A DNA stretch of 64,000 bases from Megamerina dolium (Eukaryota; Arthropoda; Insecta; Diptera; Megamerinidae): positions 39,970,251-40,034,250 of the forward strand of contig OY978530.1 of assembly GCA_963854835.1 (NCBI GenBank), in the 5' to 3' direction. Below, in pieces: positions 13,610-24,469 of the stretch (positions within the stretch are counted from its first letter, which is position 1; every line of letters starts with the position of its first letter). The position numbers and the translations under genes were made by a program. The notes under the pieces are model-generated. The model saw nothing but the letters and a program-made list of their open reading frames with translations, had not been told where the DNA came from and did not search any database.

Positions 13610-13760
13610 AAACACCTAGTTCGACAGTCAGGACATGAAGAATTCTTCTTCAACCAATTTAACAAGCTTGCTGTATGAAATTTATGCGAGCAAGCAGTTT
13701 GAAGGACATCGCTATTAGCTAAAATATTATACTACAAAGAGCTTGGCTTTGACGTTGCGA
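13610..13760 (-). pseudogene. RING-H2-like zinc-binding motif upstream of gag
   Basis: The minus strand reads ANSDVLQTACSHKFHTAS, LLNWLKKNSSCPDCR. This has the spacing of the second half of a RING-H2 finger (C-x2-H-x-FH-x2-C-L-x2-WL-x5-CP-x-CR), with the C after FH.. changed. Just upstream, after a small indel, another frame has CSI, the likely first Cys pair (C-x2-C). The motif lies about 230 bp upstream of the gag frame and in the same orientation, so it may be the N-terminus of this element's Gag. Alternatively it is a captured host fragment. Confidence 0.5.
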
Positions 13761-14104
13761 TGTATTAGTATTGGTTGGTAGTGTGAAAAACACACACGCA
13801 AAAATAAATCACGTAAAACCCAATAAAAATCTTACAATGATAAAAAAAATTGTAAGTACTACATATACATTTCTGCACAAAAGATCTTCAGGTCGCGGTG
13901 CTTCATAGCTATAATAATAAATATACATTTAACCTTCCTCTCTTCAGGGTATGGTGAAATATCGCAGAACAAAAATGTCTAGTAGTGAAACACACAAGGG
14001 AACAGGTAAAAGACCCAGTCAAAATGTAATTGTGCAGATATGAACTAATAATGGCCATAGTAATAAAAATAAAAACGTGCCACGGATAAGGACTGCCCCT
14101 TTTG

Positions 14105-14735
14105 TTGCCGACCCCAGCAAATGAAATAAAGACCACGATTTAAGGATATGCACCTGGAATGTCCGGTCCTCCTACAGGGAATGTGCATCTATCCAGCTGG
14201 TTGTTGCGCTCGACAAATATAAGGGTGACTTCACCGCACTTCAGGAAATGCGACGGACGGAACAGGGTTGCTATAAAAGAACATCCTGTGAAATCTATTA
14301 CAGTTGCGATGCGGAGAGGCACAAACTGTGTATTAAGAGTCAGTAAGAGACTACGACATTTTGTCTCACGGTTCACACTTGTGACCGAACAGCTGGCAAC
14401 AATCCGCATTACGCCATGAATTTTCAGCATCAGCCTGATATATGCCCATGCCCCAACGGATGAGAAGGACGATGAGACCAATGAGAGCTTCTTGCAGCGT
14501 TTCGAAGGAGTTTCTAACCGCTGTTCCTTCACGATATCACAATCATGCTTGACGACTTTAACGCGAGGATGGGCAAGAAAGGTACCTTTGCTTTAACTGT
14601 CGGAAAATTCAACCTCCACCAGAACACGTCCGATAACTGAATGAGGCTGATCGACTTCGGCGCAACACGTAACACAGTAATTAGTAGTATCTCGACATCC
14701 ATAAAGCGACATGGCTCTCCAGATCTCCGAAACTG
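14105..14735 (+). pseudogene. RTE-type LINE, 5' part: endonuclease domain (first half of split element)
   Basis: Frames read DLRICTWNVRSSYRE, LDKYKGDFTALQEMR, CEIYYSCDAERHK, MLDDFNARMGKKGTFA and LIDFGATRNTVISS. These are the ordered motifs of the apurinic-type endonuclease in RTE/BovB-like LINEs (the group often annotated as craniofacial development protein 2-like). Several frameshifts are present. The matching linker and RT appear at 21011-22735 in the same orientation, so the Jockey nest between them splits this element. A closely related 5' fragment lies at 58360-58494. Confidence 0.75.
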
Positions 14736-14963
14736 GGAAGAAGAGCCCCACAAGCGAATAGGACCAGTTCAATGCTTCAACTGCCAAGAATATGGGCACA
14801 CTAGAAAATACTCTACACTTCCTAGTGCATGTGTCGTTTGTGGTGATCTCCACATATTACAAAACTGCACAAAGCCCAAAGATGACTCCACTGTCAAAAA
14901 TTGCAGCAACTGTGGTGAAAATCACATTGCAAACCAAAGAGGCTGCTCTGTATATGTACACAT
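14736..14963 (+). pseudogene. Jockey element A, ORF1 zinc-knuckle segment
   Basis: The frame reads PHKRIGPVQCFNCQEYGH, then CVVCGDLHILQNC and CSNCGENHIANQRGC: three CCHC-type knuckles as in Jockey Gag. It parallels the intact ORF1 of Jockey C (27477-29060) block for block. The frame is interrupted by Jockey B at 14963/14964 and resumes in frame after 18931 (KKEICVPIK...SMSYANIL). The first knuckle has lost a residue (YSTL in place of YCTL). Confidence 0.8.
14952..14963. repeat. Target-site duplication of Jockey element B, left copy
   Basis: ATATGTACACAT here and ATATGTTCACAT at 18932-18943 (one mismatch in 12) bracket the minus-strand LINE. The host reading frame (Jockey A ORF1) rejoins across them, which fixes the insertion point. 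Confidence 0.85.
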
Positions 14964-15160
14964 TTTTCTATTTTTTTTTTATTACTTACTTACTTACTTA
15001 CTTACTTTAAGTACTTACTTTACTTACTTACAAACATTTAAATAATATTTACACACAATGTTTGTTGACACTACAACTAGTTAAAAGAATCTAACGAGCA
15101 GTTTGATTTTGATACTTAGAGGAATTTTATGAAGAGATATTTTGAAATCCCGCCTTTAAA

Positions 15161-16590
15161 TTAACCGCCAATGAGGTCATGTAGTTTTTTCCTTTGGAGT
15201 CGTCGGGTTAGGCTTGTGGTATCGAGAAGCTTGATAGCTTCTTCATTTACGTTCCTCTGGAGCCTCGTAGAGTAGGATTCAGCTTGTTTTTTAATCTCAT
15301 CAGCGACCGTGTTAATGTTGAGGTCACGGTGAATGTCAATCTTGCGAGCATACCAAGGTGCGTTGACAATATTTCTAAGGACTTTATTTTGTAGACGTTG
15401 AATTATATTGATGTTGCTTGGGCTGGCGCAACCCAAATTTGTGCACTTTAAGGCGACCACACTGGTTTTAAAACTTGTTTATATATAATTATTTTATTGT
15501 ATGTGGAAAGTTTAGATATTCTTCTAATGAGCCAGTCCATTTTCAATACTTTTAGATTGAGTTCACTTCGATTCATTTTTATATGTTCCTTCCATGGTAA
15601 CTTAGCATCTAGAGTTATGCCAAGATATTTTGCAGTGTTTGCATGCGGGATTGGGGCACCTAGTAGCATTATTGGATGATAGTTTGCTTTTTTGGTGGTG
15701 AAATTTACATGAATTGATTTACTGTTGTTTAATTTTATTCGCCAGGTTTTCGTCAATTTTTCTATTGCATCTATAGCAGTTTGAAGTTTAGCTGCAGCTT
15801 CTTCAGCGGTTTTTCCTGTTGCAAGAATGGCTGTGTCGTCAGCAAAGGTGGCAATCATACTATTTGGAGGAAGTGCTAAATCGTTCGTATACAGAAGATA
15901 TAAAATGGGACCAAGGTTGCCTCCTTGTGGAACGTCAGCGTTTAATTCTTCTAGATCAGAATACTCATTTCCTTGTTTCACGCGGAAGTAACGTTCAGTT
16001 AAATATGACTTCATGAGGTCACTGTATTGGAATGGCAGGCAAGAGTTCAATTTATTGATTAGGCCTTCATCCCATACCTTATCGAATGCTTGTGCTACGT
16101 TCAGGAAAATTTCTGAGCATAAGTTTTTCTCCTCTAATGATATTTCAATTTCTGCTGTGATTTTGTGTACCTGATCTATGGTAGAGTGTTTGCAGCGAAA
16201 TCCAAATTGATGTGAAGATATAAGGTTTAGAGATTCAATGATTGGTTTTATGCGATAATGGTTTTTGGCCGATATCAGGAGACAAAGTGTGAGTCGCGTT
16301 TCTTGCCATTTACGCCGTAATTGTTTATTCGTTGCTATAAGCTGCTTTATTTCTTTCAGATAATTTGTTCCAATTACTTTACTTTTCAAGGTGGGGGTGC
16401 TATTCCACGCTACTTGTTGGATTTCTTGAGTAAACTTGTGAACTTCTTCTTCCAGTTGTTCTTTTGTTTTAATCGGACAATTGTTACTTAAGTTGTTTTG
16501 CAGGATTTCCTTAAACGATTTCCAATTTGTGTTTTTATTATAAAGGGTAGGGTTTTGTTCTTTTTCGACAATTGATTCGCTGGTGGTCAA
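15161..16590 (-). pseudogene. Jockey B ORF2: reverse transcriptase with in-frame internal deletion
   Basis: Frame 16590-15448 begins with the linker after the endonuclease (TNWKSFKEILQNNL). It then jumps from RRKWQETRL to PIIESLNLISSHQFGFR, skipping roughly the first 200 residues expected between linker and RT motif 2. It continues VAQAFDKVWDEGL, DVPQGGNLGPILYLLY and FADDTAILATGKT, so the catalytic FADD is kept. The C-terminal part runs through SIHVNF and YLGITLDAKLPWKEH. A frameshift near 15455 leads to the last segment (CTNLGCASPSNINIIQRLQN; YARKIDIHRDLNINT). The protein would have nicked target DNA and copied its RNA; the deletion makes this copy defective. Confidence 0.85.
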
Positions 16591-16599
16591 ATATATTGG

Positions 16600-17190
16600 G
16601 GAGTGATCCGAGTTGAGGTCCCAACCCTCATTGATTTGTACATAGTACTTTGAAAGCTTTGTTATAGTAAAAAAGTCAATCAGGTCTGGGGTTTTATTGA
16701 CATCCGTGGTTTAGCTATGGAAAGCAACTCGCATCCAGTTTTTCATGCTGCTTTGAATAACTCCCGTCCCTTTATCGTAGTTAAGCGCGACCTCCAGTAG
16801 GTATTTTTCGCATTGAAGTCCCCGTCCATTATAAACTTACTCATCTGAAGAAATAGAGTGCATTGGGGGCAGTAGATAGCCGTGATTGAGAGTGGCTGGT
16901 TCTTAGTTTTGATGGTGATAGTGGTAGTTTGAAATATATCAGTACTTACATTAAATTCTTCATGTTATTCAATGTTTTTTTTATAATTACAACACTGCCA
17001 TCCCTTGCGCAGTTGCTCGGGTGAATAGTGTAATCAACGTTATAGTGCTCAATTTCGATATGAGATTGTCTGGTAAAGTGTGTCTCAGATATTAGGCACA
17101 CATCAACCTTTTCTAGGTCTACTAGTACTTGAAACTCATTTTGGTGTTTTTTTAAACCGTTTGCATTCTATGCCATAATTCGAAACATGT
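16600..17190 (-). pseudogene. Jockey B ORF2: degraded endonuclease
   Basis: Minus-strand text just before the RT frame reads DLNSDHSPIYL, and further upstream HFTRQSHIEIEHYNV-like fragments and WHRMQTV-like text. This is the normal place and C-terminal motif (SDHSPI) of the Jockey endonuclease. Stops and indels break it throughout. Confidence 0.6.
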
Positions 17191-17193
17191 CAG

Positions 17194-18504
17194 TCATTGC
17201 TTAGTATTGGACCTGATATGTTGTTCAAGATCGCTCAGTCGCTTTGGAAGGGTTTTGTTGAATTCTTCTTTATTATTCAATTTGTTAAGTATTGGAGTTA
17301 AGATTTCTTCATTACTTTTTTTAATATTTGATTTGCTGTTTTTCCAGTTTCTTTTGCAACTTGAGCAAATGATAATTTTTTTTGCCTTTATAACATTAGC
17401 ATGATTGATTTCCGTAACATTATTAATAGTTTCAGTATTTTCAGCACGATTATTATTAATTTTTCGTTTAGGATTCTTTTTATCACGAATTTTTTTGCAA
17501 TTCTTTGGCGACAATACATCCACGATAGTTTGCAGGGTGATCTTGTCCACAATTGCAACATTTTGGTCTTTCATCTGAGGGTTTTTTACATTCTATTGTA
17601 CTGTATTTTCCGGCAAACTTTACATATCTTGGTGTTTTACCGCAATCATTTTTTGTATGTCCAAATGCTTGACAAGTCTTACACTGTGGAATCAGATTAG
17701 AAGCTTTGACAGCCTCAACTGCAACGATTGAATGGAAGATATGCTCAATGTTATATATTTTTTTAATGTCTTCGTTTGAATCAAAAGTAACCAGAAACAT
17801 ATTCAGCGTCTCTTTGGTTTTCCATTTTAGTTTATTAATGGCGTTTATGGCTTTAAAACCTTGCTCTTTTAAGTCAGCGATAATTAATTTGGGGTCACAC
17901 GAGTGATTATTGTAGATTTTTAATCATAACTTTTATAGGGCGTGTTTGTTTATTTTCATAAGAATACCAAGATATATCGGATTCTGTTAACATTTTAGTT
18001 ATTGGCCTGTAGTCATCGCTATGAGTAACGTTTATTTTATAAATGTCGTTGTTCAATAATTTGATAGTAAAGTGATGTTTTGCTAGCTTTTTAATTGTGT
18101 TACTTAGATCTTGATAGTTTTTTATTTAGTATCATAATTGGTGAAGGGCGATGCTCATATTTTCCACTATTTTTTTCTAAAGTAGACTTTCCAAAGTCAA
18201 GCGATTTTGTAGTGCTCGTTTTAGCTATTTCAGGGTCTGGCAATCCTTCAGTTTTTCGTTTTTTGTTTGGTCTTTTATTTTTCTTCAGAATCCAGTTGGT
18301 TTCTAGCGCTAGTTCTTCTGCATCTGTTTCATAGATCATTTTTTCATTGGCATTCACATTTTCACTAGTGGCATTACTAGTGTGGCCACCTTTATTTTCA
18401 AGTTTTAGTTTTTCGTTTTCTTCTTTTAATTGCCGGCAAAATGCTTCCCGGAGGCGGAAAAAGGTTATAATCCATTTATTACGAGTTATTACAAGCGACG
18501 GCAA
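17194..18504 (-). pseudogene. Jockey B ORF1 (Gag-like), frameshifted
   Basis: Three minus-strand segments form the Gag. 18504-18100 is a charged N-terminal part with a coiled-coil-like run (FCRQLKEENEKLKLENK). 17800-17483 contains QCKTCQAFGHTKNDC and then CCNCGQDHPANYRGC, two CCHC knuckles typical of Jockey. 17574-17194 is a Lys/Asn-rich C-terminus with heptad-like spacing (LTPILNKLNNKEEF). An RNP-binding role in the cytoplasm and nucleus is known for such proteins. Frameshifts separate the three parts, so no full protein is made. Confidence 0.75.
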
Positions 18505-18931
18505 CTCTATAGTGAAGTGCTACTGTAGCTGTGTAATATTTAGTCAGTACAACCACCAGCAGTACAGTGGCTTTCAAACTGTTAACTTGATCTGTCAGGC
18601 GATATTTTGACAGTTCTTTGATTATGTAGAGAAGATTGTTTATCTTTCATACACGGTTGATGAGATCTCTTATAGAGTTGTGCTGAATTTAAACTTCATT
18701 TTGTTGAATTTACGGCGAATATAAATTAAATTTAAGAATACAAAATCGATTTTGATTTTATCAATTGTGTCCCAGTGAAATAATCGCGAATACAAACGAA
18801 ACGTGCTATCTCACCATCCCACTGTAACCAAAGGTAATTTTCCCAGTAAACGGCCAACGAACCACCGCTTTGCGACAAGCAATCGCGGAGCCGACTCAAA
18901 GACGTCTTCACACTTGAAGTTTTCATAAAAG

Positions 18932-21010
18932 ATATGTTCACATAAAAAAGAAATTTGCGTCCCAATTAAAACTGTTCCTCCGGCAACAGTTTTGCGTGAA
19001 ATTTCTGCCAATGAAGCACAACCCTCAAGTATGTCTTACGCAAATATTCTCAATGGTACCCCATTAGTTAACCCTAAAACTGATGGCAGTAATCTTGAAA
19101 ATACATTACAAGTGTTTATCACAAACATGACGCAATTTATGTGCTCAATGCAAAGTATAATGCAAGACATGATACGCAATCAGAACATGCTTTTGCAATC
19201 CCTATTAGCAAAACCATGAACGCACTGAAAATCTGTCACTGGAACGCAAATGGCATAAGTCAACTAAAATGAGCTCAAAGAAAGGGAATGGCTGGTACAG
19301 CCATTCTGATCAAGAATAGAATAAACCATTTCCCAATGCAAGGCTACTGTACCTGACTGACTGTATGTATGTCAAAGGCTTGACAGCATCAGCCATCTAT
19401 TGCCCACCCAGGTTTATATAATATATATTAGCAGCAATACAAACAATTCTTTAGTACTCTCTATGTTAAGTTCATTGCTGCTGGAAACTTTAATGCAAGA
19501 CATACTCATTGGGGCTCACATTGATTGACCATTCGACAGAAGGAACATTCCAGATCTTATTGATTTCGCCATTACTAGAGGTTTTAATAATATACACTCT
19601 CTTCTGCATTCCTCTCTGGAATTGTCCTCTGATCACACTCCTACGATAATAACTATCTTTTCTGAAAAATCCTATCAGAAAAACGTGAGGGGTAAATTCG
19701 ACTACAAGAATACAGATTGGCCTAATTATAAACTTTTCACAACTTCACGCCTTAAATAAAGACTTCCCTAAAGTCTGAGCAGGAAATAAACTCCGCTATT
19801 TTCAGTTTCACTCAATTGCTTTCCCAAGCGGTAAAAATTGCTACACCACGTTCTAAAGCTCAAACCCGTCAAGGGTGTACTCATCAGGACATTCTAAGGC
19901 TCCTCTCTCAAAAAGATCTCTTAGGAGAAAATTGCAACTGCAGAGGTCACATTCTCTGAATAAGAAACGGGATGAATATGCTTAAAAAATGCGTCGCCTT
20001 CTAAAAGAAAATGAAACCTCCGAGTTTCACGAGTTTGTAGAGACCCTCTGTCCTACAGAAGCCTCAAGCTATACTCTATGGCAAACGGCTAAAAACTCGA
20101 AAATCATAATGGCTTCCCCAATGGTGAGTCGGCAAGAAGTGATGCAGAAAAAGGAATAGCATTTGCAAATCATTTGGAGCAAGTTTTCACCTCTAATTCT
20201 ACTAGTTCCGACTGTACACTACCAGCGGTTGATGCTACTCCTAGCGTCAAAGGTATCACGATTGATATACGCTATCCAAAAGCTGATATACGCTATCCAA
20301 AAACTGATATACGCTATCCAAAAACTCAATCCCAAAAAATCTCCAGGACGCGATCTGATTACAGGCCAAATGCTAAAAGAGCTCCCAGCAATAGCCATAA
20401 TGCATCTCTTGCATATATTAAATGCATATATATAATACGCACTGCATTCTTTCCTTACTCATAGAAAATTTCCCAAATTATCGTGATTCCCAAAGCTGGA
20501 AAGGATTTAACAAGTATCTCCTCCTACAGACCAATTAGTCTGCTATCAATTTTTTCAAAATTCTTTGAAAATTTGATAATAAAGCATATTAAAGACGTTG
20601 CCAAACAATCTAGTGTTATTCCCAACCACTATCGAACAAGTTCATCGCATTGTAAATACTATACAAGAAACATTAGAAATGAAGCAATACTGTTACGCAG
20701 TTTTTCTCGATATCACTCAGGCATTCGTTAAGGTCTGACATGAAGGAATCTTGCACAAATTGAAAAGTATGTTAGCTCTTAAAATCCACACATTGCTCGA
20801 ATGCTACCTCTCAGGTAGACGCTTTGTGGTGAAACAGAAAGCAGTTATGCCAATCGACGCCAAGACTCTCACCTATACTTTTGCCGATGATACAGCCATA
20901 TTGTGTACTGACACAAATCCGAAAGAGGCTTCAAAACTTCTCCAAGTACAAGTCAACAAACCTCAAGAATGGCTTGATCGAGAATCAAAGTCAGTGAATC
21001 CAAATGCGTT
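18932..21010 (+). pseudogene. Jockey element A, ORF1 end, endonuclease and RT pieces
   Basis: After the Jockey B target duplication the ORF1 frame resumes (MSYANILNGTPLV, LENTLQVFITNMTQFM) and stops at 19219. ORF2 begins at 19216 with an ATGA overlap, MNALKICHWNANGISQ, exactly as in Jockey C. The endonuclease is shortened (GTAILIKNRI-like text at about 19294, IPDLIDFAITRG at 19545, ELSSDHTPTI). RT motifs follow: FPKLS..IVIPKAGKDLTS, SYRPISLLSIFSKFFENL, and FADDTAILCTDTNPKEAS at 20878. It ends abruptly at about 21010 in the ESKCV motif, where RTE sequence begins. The missing 3' end points to deletion or recombination rather than ordinary 5' truncation. Confidence 0.75.
20263..20325 (+). repeat. 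Three tandem 21-bp units inside Jockey A RT
   Basis: The unit TGATATACGCTATCCAAAA plus two bases occurs three times back to back. It encodes a seven-residue repeat (DIRYPKA/T) without changing frame. The equivalent place in Jockey C shows no repetition. Confidence 0.9.
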
Positions 21011-22735
21011 CAGGAAATACGCCAGTGTAAGGAGATAGAGATGAGTAGGACAGGAATGAGACTCGAACATTCTTCGAGAAGATTGAGTGCCTGAGTGTCG
21101 ATTTAAATTCCAGATGCTCTTCTGACGTGGTATAAATGGTAATCTGGTTACAGGTTTCCACATATATCCACTTCTCCAAGTTATTGAATGGCTACGTTTC
21201 CAACAATTTTGTCAAAGAAAGGGGTCTCCCGATCTACCCAATCACTGAAGATGGTGTATACGTTCCACCACCTGACCATGACGAGGTCAGAGTAGTCATT
21301 TTTAGGCTAAAAACTAACAAAGTTGCAGGTGCTGATAGCATGCCTGCCGAGTTGTTTAAAACTGGAGGCTCACCAGCTCATAAGCAGTATATGGTCGGAT
21401 GAAAGCATGCCCGATGGTTGGATGCTCAGTGTTCTCAGTCGCGTATATAAGAAATGGGACCCCACAATTTGAGCCAACTGCTGTGGAATAAGTCGGTACA
21501 AGGTTCTATCAAGTGTACTGTGTGAAAGATTGAAGTCTATGCTTAACAACCTGATTGAACCTTATGAGTGTGACCTGGTAAATCCACCATCGACCAGATT
21601 TTCACACTGGGCCAAATCTTGGAGAAGACCCAAGAAAAACAGATCGACACACACCACCTATTTGTTGATTATAAAGCCGCTTTCGACAGTCCGGTAAGGG
21701 ATACCCTCTACACAAAATTGACTGAGTTCGATATACTTGCGAAGCTTATTCGTCTCTGCAGAATGACACTGTATAGCTCCTGCTGTGTAATGAAAATTGG
21801 GAAGGACCTCTCCCTGCCGTTTAATATCGAACGGGGTTTCAGACAAGATGGTTCGTTATCGTGCGGCTTCTTCAATCTTATTATGGATAAAATAACACGA
21901 GCTGCTGATCTACGATATAATAGCACTATCTTCAAGAAAAGTGTCATGGAAGTGTCATGTTGGCGTATGCCGACGACTTTGACATAATCGGCATGAATAC
22001 GCGAACAGTCAGTGCAGAATTCTCAGAGTTGGGAAGAAAGTCGCGTCGAATGGGTCTTACGGTAAACGAAGGCAAGATTAAGTAAATACTGTCAACAAAG
22101 ATCGAGTCCCGGCAACTTGGGCAGCACGTCACTCTTGATAACTACGATTTTGAAATAGTGAAATACTTTGTCTATCTTGGAACCAGCATTAACACCAGTA
22201 ATGACACCAGTCTGGAGATATTGCGAAGGATCACTCTTGCTAACAGATGTTACTTCGGCTAAGGAACCAATTAAGAAGTCGAGCCCTCTCTCGAGGAACG
22301 AAAAACCACATTCTACAAAGCTCTTATCATGCATATCCTTACTTATGGTACAATTTCCTCCTCAGATGAGAGAATGCTCGGAGTTTTCGAGGAAAAGTCC
22401 TACGTAATATTTTTGGACCGATCAACAAATGTACAACCATGACCAGTACAACCATGAGTTATATGCCGACACCAACATTGTAAAGCGCATTAAAATTCAG
22501 AGGCTGCGCTGAATAGGTCATGTCGGACGAATGGAAGAGCACGATCCAGCTAAGACGGTGTTATATTCGAAATCCGCTGTTGGACGACGCAGGCAGACCT
22601 AGCCTCAAGTGGAAAAACCAAGTATCGGAGAACTTGTCAGCGCGAGGGAAAAATTTGGCTGGTGAAACAGCCATAAATCGGATTAATTCGATTTTAGATT
22701 ATAAGAACCACAAAAGTACGTAAGTAAATAAATAA
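21011..22735 (+). pseudogene. RTE-type LINE, 3' part: linker, RT and C-terminus (second half of split element)
   Basis: The reading resumes with RNETRTFFEKIECLSVDL-like linker text, HFSKLLNGYVSNN, VRVVIFRLKTNKVAGADSMP, LILEKTQEKQIDTHHLFVDY-type text (21619-21690), KAAFDSPVRDTLYTKL, FRQDGSLSCGFFNLIMDKI and YADDFDIIG. It ends with the C-terminal block KRIKIQRLR.IGHVGRMEEH and RPSLKWKNQVSENL (22480-22650). These are RTE/BovB-like RT motifs in order. Multiple stops and indels are present. The end is a GTAA-type short repeat (about 22710-22730), as in other copies here. Confidence 0.75.
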
Positions 22736-23470
22736 CAAACATTCGACTCATAAACTTATATATGTAATTCTACTTATTATTGGAATCATGAGAAAAAAAT
22801 TACAAATAGTCAAGTAATGTTTTAAAATGTCGTTAAAACTCGTTAGAACTCAAAGCACCTTGGAGGCAAAATTTCCAACAATCTGAAATACAATTCGTCT
22901 GCACTGAATGAAAATATTGATAATTGTAGGCAGTGAGGATATTTCATGTAGATATGTGTGTGTGGGTTAGTGTAATGTGCGAGGCTATTAGTGTGCACTG
23001 AGGGTTTTTGTTATCTAGTAGCTTCAGCCTTGCACACGTAGTCTACTTGATTGATAGCTGTAGTACAATCCCGTATTTTTTAGAACAATTACACACCATA
23101 TCCAGAGAAAAAACGTTAAATAATGCAAGAATAAGCAAACCTCTATGAGCAAGTAATATTCATTTAATTTAAATAGAATATGAAACATTAGGGTGGATTA
23201 TGCTAATGTACACACGTATGTACCTTAAAGTTCTCCATACAAAACTAAAAGTTTCAAAATTTCGCCCTATATTCAATTCCCCTGATTCTACCCCCTAATA
23301 AAAAATGTTGTCGTCATAAGAGTAAAGCCCTTTAAAAACCACAAAACGTTCCTCTTTGACTTCAACCCACTAAAACCGCGTCTACGTCTGATTGTTTAAG
23401 TAGTAGAAATGTCAGTCAATTGGTCGAAAAACCAACTGAAACACTCTCGGCTTTCTAATTTGGCAAATAT
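22736..23470. other. No recognised feature
   Basis: AT-rich sequence with a TG-rich patch at 22957-22990. No coding motifs or terminal repeats were seen. Confidence 0.4.
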
Positions 23471-23483
23471 ATGTCCGAGTCGT

Positions 23484-23816
23484 CTTCTGTTCTGTAGGTC
23501 GTGGTTCAATACCCGGCTGATGCATAACAAATTGAATATCGAAAAGATTTTTCTTTCGAACGGCACCCACCTGTCGGCAAGCAATTGGCAATTCTTCCGA
23601 CAGTAACAACTTGCCATGAAAAAGCTTCTAAAAAGAACTCTGTGACAAAGCTCAGAAAAAGTGATGTCACAAGTGTTCTGCCGTTCGGAACCGGCTAAAA
23701 TAAGTAGGTCCTTTCTAATACTGTCCAAATTTAAGACGCACAACAGTAATGGAAGAGAAGCTCGGTCAATGAGCCCTTTGGGGCTTTAAGTGCCACATAT
23801 TTATATTTTTTTTTTT
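23484..23816 (+). mobile_element. tRNA-derived SINE copy 3 (5'-truncated, T-tail) with 13-bp target duplication
   Basis: ATGTCCGAGTCGT occurs at 23471-23483 and again at 23817-23829, exactly flanking the insert. The 5' end is truncated within the tRNA-like head: the A box is missing, while the B-box region GGTCGTGGTTCAATACCC remains at about 23498. The body and the tail (GGGGCTTTAAGTGCCACATA, then TTTATA and a 12-T run) match copies 1 and 2. This is clear evidence of retrotransposition by target-primed reverse transcription. Confidence 0.92.
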
Positions 23817-23912
23817 ATGTCCGAGTCGTTCTTCATCGGTAACAACGTGGGCTCAGTGACTCATAAATCAAACATTATAAAACGTATGATATATATTAAT
23901 TTTTTCCATATA

Positions 23913-24352
23913 TTATTTAACTGGGATTAATATAATCTTATTAGTTGAATGTTGAAATGATTCATCATCCTTATAGAATTGTATACAACGCGACTCTGTA
24001 ATTAAAATTTTTTCCCAATTTATAATCGATGTGCAAGCGTCACAATCATAATTTATTACGCCATATTTAGGTATATAAAGTTCCCTAAATTTTGTAGGTG
24101 AATCATCTCGCGCGGCTCCAATAATGTCATAACCTTGAGCTCGTATAGCCTAATTTTAACTATAAAACATTTTCGGAAAAAAAAGCATTGTTTTCTATTT
24201 CCAGACTAATAATATCTTGTATGTCCTTTGACAATTGCCGAATCCATCTAATGTATTCGAAAATATGACAACGTCCATGAATAGCTTGTGGTTTATATTT
24301 CACAAGGAACGTACCATTTTCTCTAACGCAGAAGTCCCTCGTAAACTCCAGT
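23913..24352 (-). pseudogene. Unidentified coding relic
   Basis: One minus-strand frame stays almost open for about 145 codons. It has two stops near 24150-24160, a segment FCVRENGTFLVKYKPQAIHG then FEYIRWIRQLSKDIQDII, and after the stops GYDIIGAARDDSPTKFRELY followed by YDCDACTSIINWEKI. Composition and codon use look protein-like and differ from the surrounding AT-rich noise. I do not recognise the family. It ends in a TAA at 23913-23915 close to SINE copy 3. It could be a piece of a transposon, an endogenised viral gene or a host pseudogene. Confidence 0.4.
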
Positions 24353-24469
24353 CATTTATATTATACACTCATTGGAATTGGCTTGAATTTTGCTAATGGC
24401 AAAATGTATTCATAGTCAAATAGCGTGTATTCATAGTCAAAATATTGTCGAACAAATAATGCGATACTT

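Larger units (their letters stand above)
14964..18931 (-). mobile_element. Jockey element B, near full-length minus-strand LINE
   Basis: A 3968-bp LINE flanked by 12-bp target duplications. The 3' end (left) is an A-rich tail with GTAA repeats, seen on the plus strand as a T run at 14968-14980 and TTAC repeats at 14982-15030. The 5' end is at 18931. The layout on the minus strand is a 5' UTR of about 430 bp, ORF1 (18504-17194), ORF2 endonuclease (17190-16600) and RT (16590-15161). A DPE-like AGACGTC lies about 25 nt from the 5' end, the usual place for an internal promoter element in insect Jockey LINEs. Being inside Jockey A, it is the younger of the two. Confidence 0.85.

Noticed and set aside
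14140..14853. Minus-strand frames opposite the RTE endonuclease
   Set aside because: The plus strand shows ordered endonuclease motifs; these are shadows.
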